Shown: piece by piece, positions 25,540 to 33,908 of the stretch
Layout: each line of letters begins with the position of its first letter
How positions within the stretch are numbered: the stretch's first letter is position 1
From: Ruminococcus sp.
Lineage (GTDB): Bacteria > Bacillota > Clostridia > Oscillospirales > Acutalibacteraceae
Assembly (NCBI GenBank): GCA_003521625.1
Contig: DPHV01000022.1
Location: forward strand, 355 to 64,354
Length of the DNA stretch: 64,000 bases
Direction of reading: 5' to 3'
Position numbers and translations under genes: made by a program
Notes under the pieces: generated by a model
What the model was told of the DNA's origin: nothing
What the model saw: only the letters and a program-made list of their open reading frames with translations
Databases searched by the model: none

Positions 25540-25566
25540 TCCCTGCCGATTAATTTCAGGCAGGGA
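25540..25566 (+). terminator. Rho-independent terminator
   Basis: TCCCTGCC (25540-25547) pairs with GGCAGGGA (25559-25566), followed by TTTTT. Confidence 0.85.
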
Positions 25567-25581
25567 TTTTTGCGTTATACG

Positions 25582-25607
25582 GTGAACCTTTTTACTTTTC
25601 CTGTGTC
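25582..25607 (+). promoter_or_regulatory. ECF-type promoter before the fused sigma factor
   Basis: TGAACCTTTTT resembles the AAC-containing -35 of ECF sigma promoters, and TGTGTC at 25602-25607 could be the -10; the AAC and GTC cores are 17 bp apart. This suggests the sigma gene activates itself. It has not been compared with a genome-wide motif. Confidence 0.45.
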
Positions 25608-25633
25608 TTTTTAATTGAGAGGAGTGAAAAGTG

Positions 25634-25780
25634 ATGAGCTTGTATAGACTTATAAAATACAGTATAATTGTTGACAGCAGAAATTATGAGCCGTCAGACG
25701 TGACAAAAAAAGAAATTATGAACTTATTTGTCAGAATTAAGAGAGGTGAAATGTGGTGCGCAGAAATGAAAATAAGATAA
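25634..25780 (+). CDS. Small protein overlapping the sigma factor start
   Basis: 48 aa (MSLYRLIKYSIIVDS at the start), with the strong ribosome site GAGGAG before it. The frame ends 28 bp inside the sigma gene, in another frame. It is positively charged at both ends. It could be a genuine microprotein or a leader peptide coupling translation to the sigma gene. No family recognised. Confidence 0.5.
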   Translation: MSLYRLIKYSIIVDSRNYEPSDVTKKEIMNLFVRIKRGEMWCAEMKIR

Positions 25781-27537
25781 ACTCAAACAAGCTTGCAAAA
25801 TACGTTGCAAGGGCGCAGAAGGGCGACAGAAAGGCGATGGAGCGCATTGTTGACGAAACGAGCGGATATGTCTACTATTACTGCCTTACGCTCTTGTGCA
25901 GCGAGGACGAGGCAAACGATGCAGTGCAGGAAATTTACCTTACCTTGCTTAAAAAGCTCGGCACGCTCGAAAATCCGAAAGCCTTTCTCGGCTGGCTCAA
26001 AGCGTTAACGTCAAATCATTGTAAAAACAGGCTTGCAAGAAATAAAAATTATCCGAGCCTTGATGATGAGGTGCTTTTTGAAAATACCGAAGAAACGGAC
26101 GTTCAGCTTGTTCCGCAAAAGCAGATTGAGGCTCAGGAGCTGAGAAATGCCGTAGTTACTGCGGTAAAAAATATCCCTGTTTTTCAGCGTGAGTGCGTGA
26201 TGATGTACTACTACAACGAAATGAGCGTTTCGCAGATTGCCGAAGTTCTGGAAATTAAAGAGGGTACGGTCAAAAGCAGGCTGTACAATGCAAGAAAATC
26301 AATAAAGTCGGAGCTTGAAAAGCTTGGTTTCAGCGAAAACACGCTCGGCGGATTTTCACCGCTTGCGTTTGTTGCGTATTCGCTTATGAGCGACAGCAAA
26401 AAGTATTATTGCCCGATAAGCTTTTCTGCCTTGTCAAAAAGCGGAGCAGTTGCAGGTGCTGTAAAAGCGGCGGCAACAACGTCACTCGGAATTAAAGCCG
26501 TATCGGGAATTGCGGCGGCAGGCGTGCTCGTTACGGGTGGAATAGTCGTCCATAACGTAAAGCAAAGTGCGCCGCCTGCACAGGAAATTACCGTCAGTCA
26601 GATAAGCGAAAGCACTTCGGAAAATACCACTCAGCCGACAACACAACCGACAAACGAACACAAATGGACGGCAGAGGAGCTTTACTACGCATACGGCTTT
26701 ACGGATGAGCAGCGCAGAACGGAGCTTCAATTCAATCCGTCATTACCGCTTAACTCACAGCAAAACAAGGACTACGTCTACGACAGAATGAACAACTCAA
26801 TTGACTACTTCAAAACCTTGCAGGCAACCTACTACCACAGTGACGGAAAGTCAATGTATTATGCTACATATTGCACTCAATTGGGCGACAATCGAAAATC
26901 TAAAACGATTACATTTAACGGTGACGGAGTGCCCTCATCGTATTATATTTTTGACGGCACGTATTCCGAAAGCTTCAGCTTTGGAAACGATGCGTCTTTT
27001 ATGGACAGTGAAAACAAGGGATTCAGTCCTGCTGTTGCGGAGGAAATCAGGGAAAAACGCAGTGAAAAGTATGCCGAAGAACTCAACAAGTCAGAAGAAA
27101 ACAGGCTTATCGGAAAAAGCTACTATTCGCCCGATGACTTTGAGCTTGACGTAAACGCACTTCTTGCGACCAAGGAACGCTATCATTATTCGGAAGATGT
27201 GGGTGACTATATATGGGAATCAAGAGGTTTGTCTTACGAAACGCCGTTTGCGTACGACCATTATTTTCCGCAGAATTATGCGTTTGATTTTTTGAGGAAT
27301 TTTGACCGCTGGCAGATTGACAGAATTGATAAGGTTGCAGGACGGGAGTGCTTTGTCCTTTCAGGAAGTGCCGACGGTGAAAAGGGCTATACCTTCGAAA
27401 TGTCGGTCGACAAACAAACAGGCTCACTGCTTTCATTCAAAGCCGAGGGCGGCATAAACGTTGAGATTATCACAACCGAATTTACAGTTGATGCAGCGCT
27501 CGATTTAACAATTTTTGACGATTTGTCAAAGCTGTAA
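25753..27537 (+). CDS. ECF sigma factor fused to a membrane helix and extracytoplasmic domain
   Basis: 594 aa, GTG start after GAGAGGTG. Sigma region 2 spans about residues 30-100 (AVQEIYLTLLKKLG) and region 4 about 135-185 with the helix-turn-helix MSVSQIAEVLEIKEGTVKSR. A membrane helix at 247-267 follows, then a Thr-rich linker and a 310-residue outer domain. The last 100 residues (VAGRECFVLSGS, then DKQTGSLLSF) resemble LolA/MucB-like sensor folds. Typical ECF factors are about 180 aa with a separate anti-sigma factor; here both roles may be in one chain. Release by proteolysis is inference. Confidence 0.88.
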   Translation: MVRRNENKINSNKLAKYVARAQKGDRKAMERIVDETSGYVYYYCLTLLCSEDEANDAVQEIYLTLLKKLGTLENPKAFLGWLKALTSNHCKNRLARNKNYPSLDDEVLFENTEETDVQLVPQKQIEAQELRNAVVTAVKNIPVFQRECVMMYYYNEMSVSQIAEVLEIKEGTVKSRLYNARKSIKSELEKLGFSENTLGGFSPLAFVAYSLMSDSKKYYCPISFSALSKSGAVAGAVKAAATTSLGIKAVSGIAAAGVLVTGGIVVHNVKQSAPPAQEITVSQISESTSENTTQPTTQPTNEHKWTAEELYYAYGFTDEQRRTELQFNPSLPLNSQQNKDYVYDRMNNSIDYFKTLQATYYHSDGKSMYYATYCTQLGDNRKSKTITFNGDGVPSSYYIFDGTYSESFSFGNDASFMDSENKGFSPAVAEEIREKRSEKYAEELNKSEENRLIGKSYYSPDDFELDVNALLATKERYHYSEDVGDYIWESRGLSYETPFAYDHYFPQNYAFDFLRNFDRWQIDRIDKVAGRECFVLSGSADGEKGYTFEMSVDKQTGSLLSFKAEGGINVEIITTEFTVDAALDLTIFDDLSKL

Positions 27538-27558
27538 AGTCTAAAATAAAAATATACG

Positions 27559-27580
27559 GCTCCCTTTTTTTGAGGGGAGC
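27559..27580 (+). terminator. Rho-independent terminator after the sigma gene
   Basis: GCTCCC (27559-27564) pairs with GGGAGC (27575-27580) and is followed by TGTTCTTTT. Confidence 0.75.
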
Positions 27581-27660
27581 TGTTCTTTTATTAAAATCTA
27601 CAAACAATCTTCCGTATGTTTGTGTATAAGAACAAAATTGTACCATTGAATAAATACATA

Positions 27661-27689
27661 TTGCAATTATAAAATCATAGTGATATAAT
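27661..27689 (+). promoter_or_regulatory. Sigma-A-type promoter
   Basis: TTGCAA (27661-27666), a 17-bp spacer and TATAAT (27684-27689), upstream of the small membrane protein gene. Confidence 0.7.
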
Positions 27690-27746
27690 TAAATTGCAAT
27701 AAAACATATAATCCAATCTGATTCGTATATAATAAACGGAGGATTT

Positions 27747-28232
27747 ATGGGATTTTTTATTATAATAATATTTGGTATTATTATGCTTTTAATAAGCGCA
27801 ATTATAAAATTTATTTTGAACAGCATTGCAGTTAAAACAGTATCGACTATTTATAAAAAAACAGACGATTCAATTTTTGACGAAATATTAGAACGTGCAT
27901 TTTTGTATGTATTTTTGGCTGATTTAATCGGTTATTTTATAGGCACAATTGCGCTGATTACAGCATATATAATTAAAAACGGTACAACTTATTTGATTTT
28001 GTACTTATTATCGTGGTTCATAGCGATTATAGGAGCACCGTATGATTTGCCGAGCCTTATTATTACAATTTTCTGCGTTGCAGTTTCAATGGTTCTGACA
28101 TTCGTTTTTAGTTATTCAAAGGTACTTACCGAAACCGATTTGTCAAAAAAGCAACGGATTTTGTCTGCACTGATAATTGCGCTAATCACCGCACCATATT
28201 ATTTTTTATTCTCAATCGGGATTCCGTTGTAA
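27747..28232 (+). CDS. Small four-helix membrane protein, unknown function
   Basis: 161 aa, very hydrophobic. Helices lie near 2-24, 50-76, 82-115 and 135-158. A short charged loop (KKTDDSIFDEILE) follows helix 1. No family recognised. It is preceded by GGAGG and a good promoter, so expression is likely. Codon use is more AT-rich than in the neighbouring genes, which may point to recent acquisition; this was judged by eye. Confidence 0.65.
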   Translation: MGFFIIIIFGIIMLLISAIIKFILNSIAVKTVSTIYKKTDDSIFDEILERAFLYVFLADLIGYFIGTIALITAYIIKNGTTYLILYLLSWFIAIIGAPYDLPSLIITIFCVAVSMVLTFVFSYSKVLTETDLSKKQRILSALIIALITAPYYFLFSIGIPL

Positions 28233-28301
28233 TGAAAGGAACCTGACCGGGAATAAGGCTTGCCATAATTTTGAGTGATAATAAAAATCAGTACAATACC
28301 G

Positions 28302-28330
28302 TTGACTAAATGATAAAATTATGGTATTAA
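28302..28330 (+). promoter_or_regulatory. Sigma-A-type promoter of the small charged protein
   Basis: TTGACT (28302-28307), a 17-bp spacer and TATTAA (28325-28330). The predicted start lies only about 9 nt before the ATG, a nearly leaderless arrangement. Confidence 0.5.
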
Positions 28331-28345
28331 AATAGTGGTGATAGT

Positions 28346-28501
28346 ATGGTAAATACAAAACAGCTTTCGAGCTTTGAAAAAGAAAATATAAACTTAACAG
28401 AAGTCAAACTTGATGAGGCAGACAGACTTGCGCAGTTGGAGGATACACGTATTGAACACAAAGAATTGTTCGACAGAGTAAGGAGAAAGCTTGATGAATA
28501 A
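28346..28501 (+). CDS. Small charged helical protein
   Basis: 51 aa beginning MVNTKQLSSFEKENINLTEV. Nearly half of the residues are charged and a single amphipathic helix is likely (LDEADRLAQLEDTRIEHKEL). There are no cysteines and no signal. It has its own promoter-like sequence and ends before a terminator, so it looks like a real microgene. No family recognised; a toxin-antitoxin or regulatory role cannot be argued from sequence. Confidence 0.6.
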   Translation: MVNTKQLSSFEKENINLTEVKLDEADRLAQLEDTRIEHKELFDRVRRKLDE

Positions 28502-28521
28502 CAAGAAGTATTATATAACAT

Positions 28522-28552
28522 AAAATCCTCACCTTTTCGGGTGAGGATTTTA
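28522..28552. terminator. Bidirectional terminator
   Basis: AAAATCCTCACC and GGTGAGGATTTT pair around TTTTCG between two convergent genes. The stem overlaps the stop codon of the AlkD-like gene. Confidence 0.85.
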
Positions 28553-29281
28553 CACTTTTTTGCGTTTCAGCGTGCGCAGATATGCTTTTGTATCTTCATT
28601 GATTCTTCGGCTTTCAATGCATTTCTGAATCGCCTTGTTAAAGGTTTCGTCGTCGAGCGAGTTGTTGTGCAGATACTCCATTGTCTTGTCCCTGCACTTT
28701 GCAACTGCTGTCGTAACAAGCCACGCTTTGGCCATACTGACGTAGTAGTATGTGCTCTTTACGCTGTCGCACCGCTTTAAAACCTCGTCAATGTACTCAT
28801 TATCAAGGTAGTAGTCGAGCATAACGACAAGCGCAATGCGGATTTTCCAGTCGTCCTTGCTGTCGAGATATTTCTGAATGTAGCAGAAAAATTCGCTTTT
28901 ATATTTTTTGACTTCTTTAAGTCCTGCACAAAAGCAGTCGCAGATTGCCCAGTTGTCAATCTCATCTGCGAAATTGTCAACCAAAGCGGTGAAATCATCA
29001 AAATCTTCTGTCTTTATGAGTCCCGTAACAATTCCCCGAACCATACGTTCCTCGTAAAGCTCCGGCTTTGAAACGTCTAAAAAGCTCCTTGCGTTGCCCT
29101 TTGAAATTTCTCTGCCTATTTCACGCAGACGTGGCATTCTTATTCCGAGAATGTCGCTTTTTTCTGCGTTTGGAACGAGTGAGGAATGAAAGCTGCGGTA
29201 CTTTTCGTCAGCCTGCGTTTTTAAAAATCCGACAAATTCAAGATAATCTCCGTCAGTCCATTCGTTAAGTTTCAAATTCAT
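28550..29281 (-). CDS. DNA alkylation repair protein (AlkD-like HEAT-repeat family)
   Basis: 243 aa, all-helical. Typical segments are SDILGIRMPRLREIGREI near residue 43, ERMVRGIVTGLIKTEDF, WAICDCFCAGLK and YVSMAKAWLVTTAVAKCRDK near 182. The family removes alkylated bases through a HEAT-like scaffold, although many members are unproven as glycosylases. The catalytic Asp/Trp set of B. cereus AlkD cannot be confirmed here without alignment. Its ribosome site AAAGGAA lies 3 bp beyond the LicD-like gene, so the two are coupled. Confidence 0.82.
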   Translation of the reverse strand: MNLKLNEWTDGDYLEFVGFLKTQADEKYRSFHSSLVPNAEKSDILGIRMPRLREIGREISKGNARSFLDVSKPELYEERMVRGIVTGLIKTEDFDDFTALVDNFADEIDNWAICDCFCAGLKEVKKYKSEFFCYIQKYLDSKDDWKIRIALVVMLDYYLDNEYIDEVLKRCDSVKSTYYYVSMAKAWLVTTAVAKCRDKTMEYLHNNSLDDETFNKAIQKCIESRRINEDTKAYLRTLKRKKV

Positions 29282-29284
29282 AGA

Positions 29285-30157
29285 TTATTTCCTTTTTCTG
29301 TCGTATTCCTCGCAAGGCGTGTTTAAGTCGAGGTACGCAATATCATGGTGCGGAACCTGCTTTTCCTTTGGCGGAAGCTCCATATAGTTGCCGAAAACCA
29401 TTGTCAGATACTCGTCATATCCTGACATACACGGCATTTCAAGTCCCTCAAAGGACACATAGTCAACGCCCTCGTAAATGTGCTTGGGATATTCCTTTTT
29501 CATCCAGTACGGCCCTGCGCAAAGCTCGGTGACGCACTTGTTTTCTTCAAGCTTATACTTCGTCATATGCCTTTCGGCACACCGCCAGATTTTGTTGCGG
29601 AGCTTTTTGCCCCTGAAAATTGAGAGCAGAATTTTACTGCCCAGTCCCATAATTCCGCCGTGATTTTCGGGTACAACCTGCGCCAGAAACAGCGAGTAAA
29701 TCATCGTCCATATGTACTGCTTTTTGCGTGCAAAACGGCTGTCGGGGCAGACGTCAAGCGGAAAAACGTCGAGCACCAGACCGTGCGGAATGTCAACCTC
29801 TGTCTGATTTGCCTTTACCATTGTGTAGTTCGTGTCGGTAATCGTTATAAAAATATTGCCCGTAAACATTTCGTCGTCGGTTTTAAGCAGTCGGAATCTG
29901 CCGTCGGCTTTCTGCTCTCTCCACAGCTTGTGGAGCTTTTCGTAGTCGGGACGGGGCATAATTACGTCGATGTCATCATCCCACGGCACAAAACCGCCGT
30001 TACGCAGTGCGCCGATAAGACAGCCCCCGATAAGATAGAAACGGAGGTTGTTTTTGTCGCAGAAATTTTTGAAATATACGAGCGTGTCGAGCTGTTTAAG
30101 CTGTAATTCACGCAAAAGCTGAGGAGTCATTTTCACAAGTTCGGACAATTCTTTCAC
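29285..30157 (-). CDS. LicD family phosphotransferase
   Basis: About 290 aa; GTG at 30157 is chosen for its AAAGG site, and TTG at 30160 or ATG at 30130 are alternatives. The signature FYLIGGCLIGALRNGGFVPW followed by DDDIDVIMPRPDYEKLH matches the LicD nucleotidyltransferase-like core, with the DDDID metal site. LicD enzymes add phosphocholine or similar phospho-groups to surface glycans. Neighbouring surface-glycan genes (GT2 at 30.5 kb, YfhO at 34 kb) support a role in teichoic or glycan decoration. The exact group is unknown. Confidence 0.88.
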   Translation of the reverse strand: MKELSELVKMTPQLLRELQLKQLDTLVYFKNFCDKNNLRFYLIGGCLIGALRNGGFVPWDDDIDVIMPRPDYEKLHKLWREQKADGRFRLLKTDDEMFTGNIFITITDTNYTMVKANQTEVDIPHGLVLDVFPLDVCPDSRFARKKQYIWTMIYSLFLAQVVPENHGGIMGLGSKILLSIFRGKKLRNKIWRCAERHMTKYKLEENKCVTELCAGPYWMKKEYPKHIYEGVDYVSFEGLEMPCMSGYDEYLTMVFGNYMELPPKEKQVPHHDIAYLDLNTPCEEYDRKRK

Positions 30158-30231
30158 CAAGCCTTTTTAAATCTTATGGTTATCTCTTTTAGTAAGCTAA
30201 ACGATAATTTAGCGGTGTAAAATTAATGATT

Positions 30232-30312
30232 GTAGCGGCGAACTGTGTTCGCCATATTTAATAAATTGCGTTGCAATTTATTAAACGGGACGTCTGGGAA
30301 GCCGTCCCCTAC
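30232..30312. repeat. REPIN-like element 2 (81 bp, modules A and B)
   Basis: It starts GTAG and ends CTAC. Outer hairpin A (GGCGAAC...GTTCGCC) and outer hairpin B (GGGACG...CGTCCC) flank a central stem whose AAATTGC/GCAATTT core is extended by complementary flanks. The length is exactly 81 bp, shared with three other copies. Confidence 0.9.
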
Positions 30313-30371
30313 GGAAAGGTTTGTTGTAATCTATAACTACAGTTTAATCGGTAAAGCTTGATTGCCACTTC

Positions 30372-30395
30372 GGACACGGCACGCCGTGTCCCTAC
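30372..30395. repeat. Single REP hairpin, module C
   Basis: GGACACGG-CACG-CCGTGTCC followed by CTAC. It lies 59 bp after element 2; the same 59-bp spacing and a related spacer sequence recur at 33934-33994. Confidence 0.85.
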
Positions 30396-30424
30396 GACTG
30401 TAAAACAAACTTTTCAGCTTAATT

Positions 30425-30457
30425 AATTCCGAATTACGCATTCCGCATTCCGAATTA
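30425..30457. repeat. D-type repeat (AATTCCGAATTACGCATTCC family)
   Basis: A run of overlapping GAATTCCGCATT-like words. Related copies occur at 32326, 42033, 42379, 49160, 58054 and 60082. Confidence 0.75.
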
Positions 30458-31522
30458 TTTCTTAATCGTGTTCTTCGCAATCTTTCTCTTAACCTTCTCA
30501 ATGTGTTCCTTAGCGTGGCTGTTTTTGATTTTTTTCTGCCAGAACGGAATCTGAATCAGTCCGACAATCGTACCTATTCCGTAGGAAACGTGGAGAATCG
30601 GAAAGATAATCGGAAGCAGAGCAAACTGCGGCTGTAGATTTTTCATAGTAAAACAGCCGACTGCGTTTACAATGTCGAACATTCCGTAAACAAGCAGAAG
30701 TGTGTAAAGCAAAATCGGGAAACCGAGTGCGGCAATAATTGAGCAGAGTATAATCATCATAACAAACGCAAACGGCGCAAAGTGGAAGTAGGAAAGACAG
30801 CCGGGACATTCCGAAAGCGTAAGTCCAATCCATCTGCCGTTTGAGTATTTCTGCCTTATCATATCCTTAAGATTGTTTCGTGAATGCTGATAAGAAATTA
30901 TGTCGGGGCAACAGCAGAGCTTATAGCCTGCCTTGCGTATTCTGTAGTGAAACTCGTTGTCCTCGGTACGTCCGAGGTTTTCGTTAAAGCCGCCGACCTT
31001 CTGAATAACCTCGCGTCTGTAGGCGGCGTGAAAAAGGCTGTCGAGGTACTCCTTCTGCGTTGCAGGACGTCTGTAGGATGCAACCGAGCTTCCGAACAGC
31101 GAGTCCTCGGCGGCAAGCAGGGTAAGCTTCCACGAGGAAACGTCCGAGGTTATGTTAGGTCTGCCGCCTCCGACAACGTCCTCGCCCTGACTTAAGTTAT
31201 ACACGTTTCTCGAAACGAAGTTTCTCGGGATTCTTGCGTGAGCGTCTACCCTGATTATTACGTCACCCGTTGCCGTCATAAGTGCGGCATTCCACGAAAA
31301 AGCCTGATTCTTCTTGGCACACTGAACAACAGCCACATTTCTGAAACCGTAGTCGGTATTTTTAAAACGCTCCATTTTTGCTCCTGTTGCGTCGGTGGAC
31401 ATACTGTCAACGAGGACGATTTCAATCAGCTCGTGGGGATAATCCTGAAGCTGAAAATCCCTTAAAACACCGTCAATAGCCTCCGATTCGTTGTAGGCTA
31501 TCATACACAAAGATACTATCAT
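30455..31522 (-). CDS. Membrane glycosyltransferase family 2
   Basis: 355 aa. The N-terminal GT-A domain has VSLCMIAYNESEAIDGVLRD, IEIVLVDSMSTDATGAKMER and the DxD-like IIRVDAHARIPRNFV near residue 92. RTEDNEFHYRIRKAGYKLCC near 185 is the acceptor-side motif. Two or three C-terminal helices (about 240-325) anchor it, as in ExoA-like succinoglycan transferases. The start at 31522 overlaps the preceding gene by 4 bp. It probably builds an envelope glycan separate from the capsule operon. Confidence 0.88.
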   Translation of the reverse strand: MIVSLCMIAYNESEAIDGVLRDFQLQDYPHELIEIVLVDSMSTDATGAKMERFKNTDYGFRNVAVVQCAKKNQAFSWNAALMTATGDVIIRVDAHARIPRNFVSRNVYNLSQGEDVVGGGRPNITSDVSSWKLTLLAAEDSLFGSSVASYRRPATQKEYLDSLFHAAYRREVIQKVGGFNENLGRTEDNEFHYRIRKAGYKLCCCPDIISYQHSRNNLKDMIRQKYSNGRWIGLTLSECPGCLSYFHFAPFAFVMMIILCSIIAALGFPILLYTLLLVYGMFDIVNAVGCFTMKNLQPQFALLPIIFPILHVSYGIGTIVGLIQIPFWQKKIKNSHAKEHIEKVKRKIAKNTIKK

Positions 31523-32310
31523 ATCACACCTCTGTTTCTTTCAAGTGAAAACAGCCACTTTGCCGAAGTTGTCATAGAAGTCATAAGGTACGGCAGTGTG
31601 TAGAATGCAGGAACGACCAGCGCACACGAAAGCACAATCCAGCCGAGAAAGCCGAAAACAAGCTTAACTGTTTTCGCAAAGTGTCTGAACGAAAATCCGA
31701 TATAGCCGAACATATATTTTGCCGCAGGCAGGCTGTCGTTGAACGAATAAGCGACAAGCGGATAATGCACAAAAAGAAGATAAATCACTACTTTTATTAT
31801 CACCGAAACTATGAAAAATACAATTAATATAAGTGTGTTAAAATCAAAACTGAATCCGCTTTTCAGGCTTGCGCCTAAAATGTAGCAGGCGTAGCTGTAG
31901 GCGTCAAGACCGTATGAAAGCACAGTGAAAATAAACAAAAGCGTTATGTTGATTACCAGAGTTTTAAAGTACCTTTTAGCACCTTTGAAAAAGTAGAATA
32001 AATCCGAAATTTCGGTGCGGTTGTAAAGCGAAGTGTTGCAGAACATCTTATAAAGTCCGTTCATCAGCGGAGAAAGCAGAATTGCGACAGTAAGCGCAGT
32101 GCATGCCGCAAGTGAAAAAATCAGCTTTTTGCTCTCTTTTATAAGACCTGTGTCCGTATCAATCGCCTTTGCAAAAAATCCGAAGCCGTATAACAGTGCG
32201 TTAATTAATATCATAATCACGCATACAGCGAGCACTGCGGCGATAATGACAGACCAGTTGTTTTTCAGTGAATCCTTTGCTTGATTTTTGATAACTCTTT
32301 CGGTACTCAT
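31519..32310 (-). CDS. Polytopic membrane protein, possibly DUF975-like
   Basis: 263 aa from the ATG at 32310, preceded by AGGAG. The frame runs on to 32364, but that part is translated D-type repeat and is not credible protein. It begins with KNQAKDSLKNNWSVIIAAV, a soluble amphipathic start followed by a first helix, and has five or six helices in total. This layout resembles DUF975 membrane proteins, whose role is unknown. It is coupled by a 4-bp overlap to the glycosyltransferase, so it may help the same envelope process. Confidence 0.7.
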   Translation of the reverse strand: MSTERVIKNQAKDSLKNNWSVIIAAVLAVCVIMILINALLYGFGFFAKAIDTDTGLIKESKKLIFSLAACTALTVAILLSPLMNGLYKMFCNTSLYNRTEISDLFYFFKGAKRYFKTLVINITLLFIFTVLSYGLDAYSYACYILGASLKSGFSFDFNTLILIVFFIVSVIIKVVIYLLFVHYPLVAYSFNDSLPAAKYMFGYIGFSFRHFAKTVKLVFGFLGWIVLSCALVVPAFYTLPYLMTSMTTSAKWLFSLERNRGVI

Positions 32311-32325
32311 ATGTTCTCCTTTTAG

Positions 32326-32361
32326 ATAATTCGGAATGCGTAATGCGTAATTCGGAATTAT
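32326..32361. repeat. D-type repeat
   Basis: AATTCGGAATGCGTAATGCG and AATTCGGAATTAT in tandem, followed by the shared word GCGTGTTGTT that also follows copies at 42.1 and 49.2 kb. Confidence 0.75.
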
Positions 32362-32414
32362 CATAATGCGTGTTGTTTGGACATTGTTACGTTGATAGCG
32401 TTTCCTCTATATCC

Positions 32415-32495
32415 GTAGGGGACGGCTTCCCAGACGTCCCTGTGCATAAATTGCAATGCAATTTATGCATTTTGGCGAACGCAGTTCGCCACTAC
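32415..32495. repeat. REPIN-like element 3 (81 bp, modules B and A)
   Basis: GTAG start and CTAC end, with outer hairpins B (GGGACGG...CGTCCC) and A (GGCGAAC...GTTCGCC). The central stem is TGCATAAATTGCA/TGCAATTTATGCA, different from the other copies but fully paired. Confidence 0.9.
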
Positions 32496-32506
32496 AATAT
32501 TAAACA

Positions 32507-33868
32507 CTATAATGAAGTGTACATTCTGTACATTGCTTCAAGGCAAATCTGTGCGTGGGTGAAAAACTTTTCCTTGTCAACGCTTTCGTCGGCGTTGTGC
32601 ATATTGACTTCATCATCCTTGAAATTCGGACCGAACGCAACGCCCTTTCCGCTGAGCTTTCTTGCGTATGTTCCGCCGCCTGTTGTGTAAAGCTCGGGCT
32701 TTTCGCCTGTTACGCTTTCGTAGGCTGATGATAAAAGCTTGATAAGTGCTGATTCCTTTTCAACGTAGAGCGGCTCCTCGTGTCCGAGGACGGTTACTTT
32801 CAGGTTGCTGTTTTTGGCAACCTTTTTAAACTGTTTAATAATCTTTTTGCCGCTGACCGTTACGGGATAGCGTATGTCAAACTGCGCTTTAGCTGTTTCG
32901 CCCTCGATGTGGACGGTTGAAAGGTTAGCCGTAAGCGCACCCGAGACCGAGTCGCTCATTTTAAGTCCGAGCGAACGTCCGTTGGTTTCTTTGTTAATCG
33001 CATAGTCGATGAACGAGCAGATTGAGCCGATGTCCTCGGTCTGGTATGCATTTGCAATCAAGTCCACAAGAGAGGCAGCGGCATTGTAGCCCTTTTCAGG
33101 CTCGCAGGCGTGAGCGGCTCTGCCTCGGCTGATAATCATAAGACCGTCAATTGTGTAGTTGAATTCAAAATCGCCGTCGCTTGCGTCGGCAAGGCGCATA
33201 AGCGTCTGTTCGTCGTAGTTTGACGAGTCGAGCATTGCATAAGCCATATCGGGAACGGCGTTGAGCGCCTTGCCCGAGTGGAACTGTGTCAGGATTTTTG
33301 CGTTGTTGACAATCGTGCTTACCTCTAAATGAAGTATTCCCTTTTCTGCGTAGCAGATACCGTAGTCGCTGTCGGGAGTGAATGCAAGGTCGGGGTACGG
33401 CTGTTTTGCAAAATAGCCGTCCATATCCTCCATTCCCGTTTCCTCCGACGTGCCATAAATTGCACGAATAGTGTTTCTGCCCTCAACACCGCTTTCCTTG
33501 AGCGCACGCAGACAGTAGAGGTTTACAAGAGAGGCTCCCTTGTCGTCGGCAATTCCTCTGCCGTAGAGTCTGCCGTCCTTGTCGGTGAGCGCATATGGCA
33601 GAACGCTCCAGTTGTTGCCGGCAGGCACAACGTCGAGGTGCGAAAGCACTGCGCAGAGCGAGCCGCCGTTACCAAGCTCAACGTGAGCACTTTTGTCGGT
33701 GACATTTTCGCCTGTAAGACCGAAGTCGTTTGCTCTTTTGAGAATGAACTCAAGCGCCTTGTTGCACTCGTCGTCTTTTTCGCCGCTTACGGATTCAAAG
33801 CCGAGAAGTGTGTTAAGGTCGTTTAAAAGCTCGTCCTTATAATCAAGAATTTTATGTCCGAAATTCAT
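32507..33868 (-). CDS. M20 family metallo-dipeptidase (PepV/Sapep-like)
   Basis: 453 aa. Metal-site motifs are LSHLDVVPAGNNW near residue 86, GIADDKGASLVNLY near 118 and YGTSEETGMEDMDG near 150. A lid domain with the SRGRAAHACEPEKG segment spans about 200-340, and the C-terminal TTGGGTYAR motif completes the family. These zinc or manganese enzymes cleave dipeptides in the cytosol and provide amino acids. The start at 33868 has GGAGG. It is a single gene flanked on both sides by REPIN-like repeats. Confidence 0.9.
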   Translation of the reverse strand: MNFGHKILDYKDELLNDLNTLLGFESVSGEKDDECNKALEFILKRANDFGLTGENVTDKSAHVELGNGGSLCAVLSHLDVVPAGNNWSVLPYALTDKDGRLYGRGIADDKGASLVNLYCLRALKESGVEGRNTIRAIYGTSEETGMEDMDGYFAKQPYPDLAFTPDSDYGICYAEKGILHLEVSTIVNNAKILTQFHSGKALNAVPDMAYAMLDSSNYDEQTLMRLADASDGDFEFNYTIDGLMIISRGRAAHACEPEKGYNAAASLVDLIANAYQTEDIGSICSFIDYAINKETNGRSLGLKMSDSVSGALTANLSTVHIEGETAKAQFDIRYPVTVSGKKIIKQFKKVAKNSNLKVTVLGHEEPLYVEKESALIKLLSSAYESVTGEKPELYTTGGGTYARKLSGKGVAFGPNFKDDEVNMHNADESVDKEKFFTHAQICLEAMYRMYTSL

Positions 33869-33908
33869 AGTTTATCCTCCAAATTGATGATGGCTTATTT
33901 ATGTGAAT

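Noticed and set aside
33329..33826. 165-codon plus-strand frame opposite the M20 dipeptidase
   Set aside because: The opposite strand carries all M20 motifs in order; the frame is open only because of codon bias.
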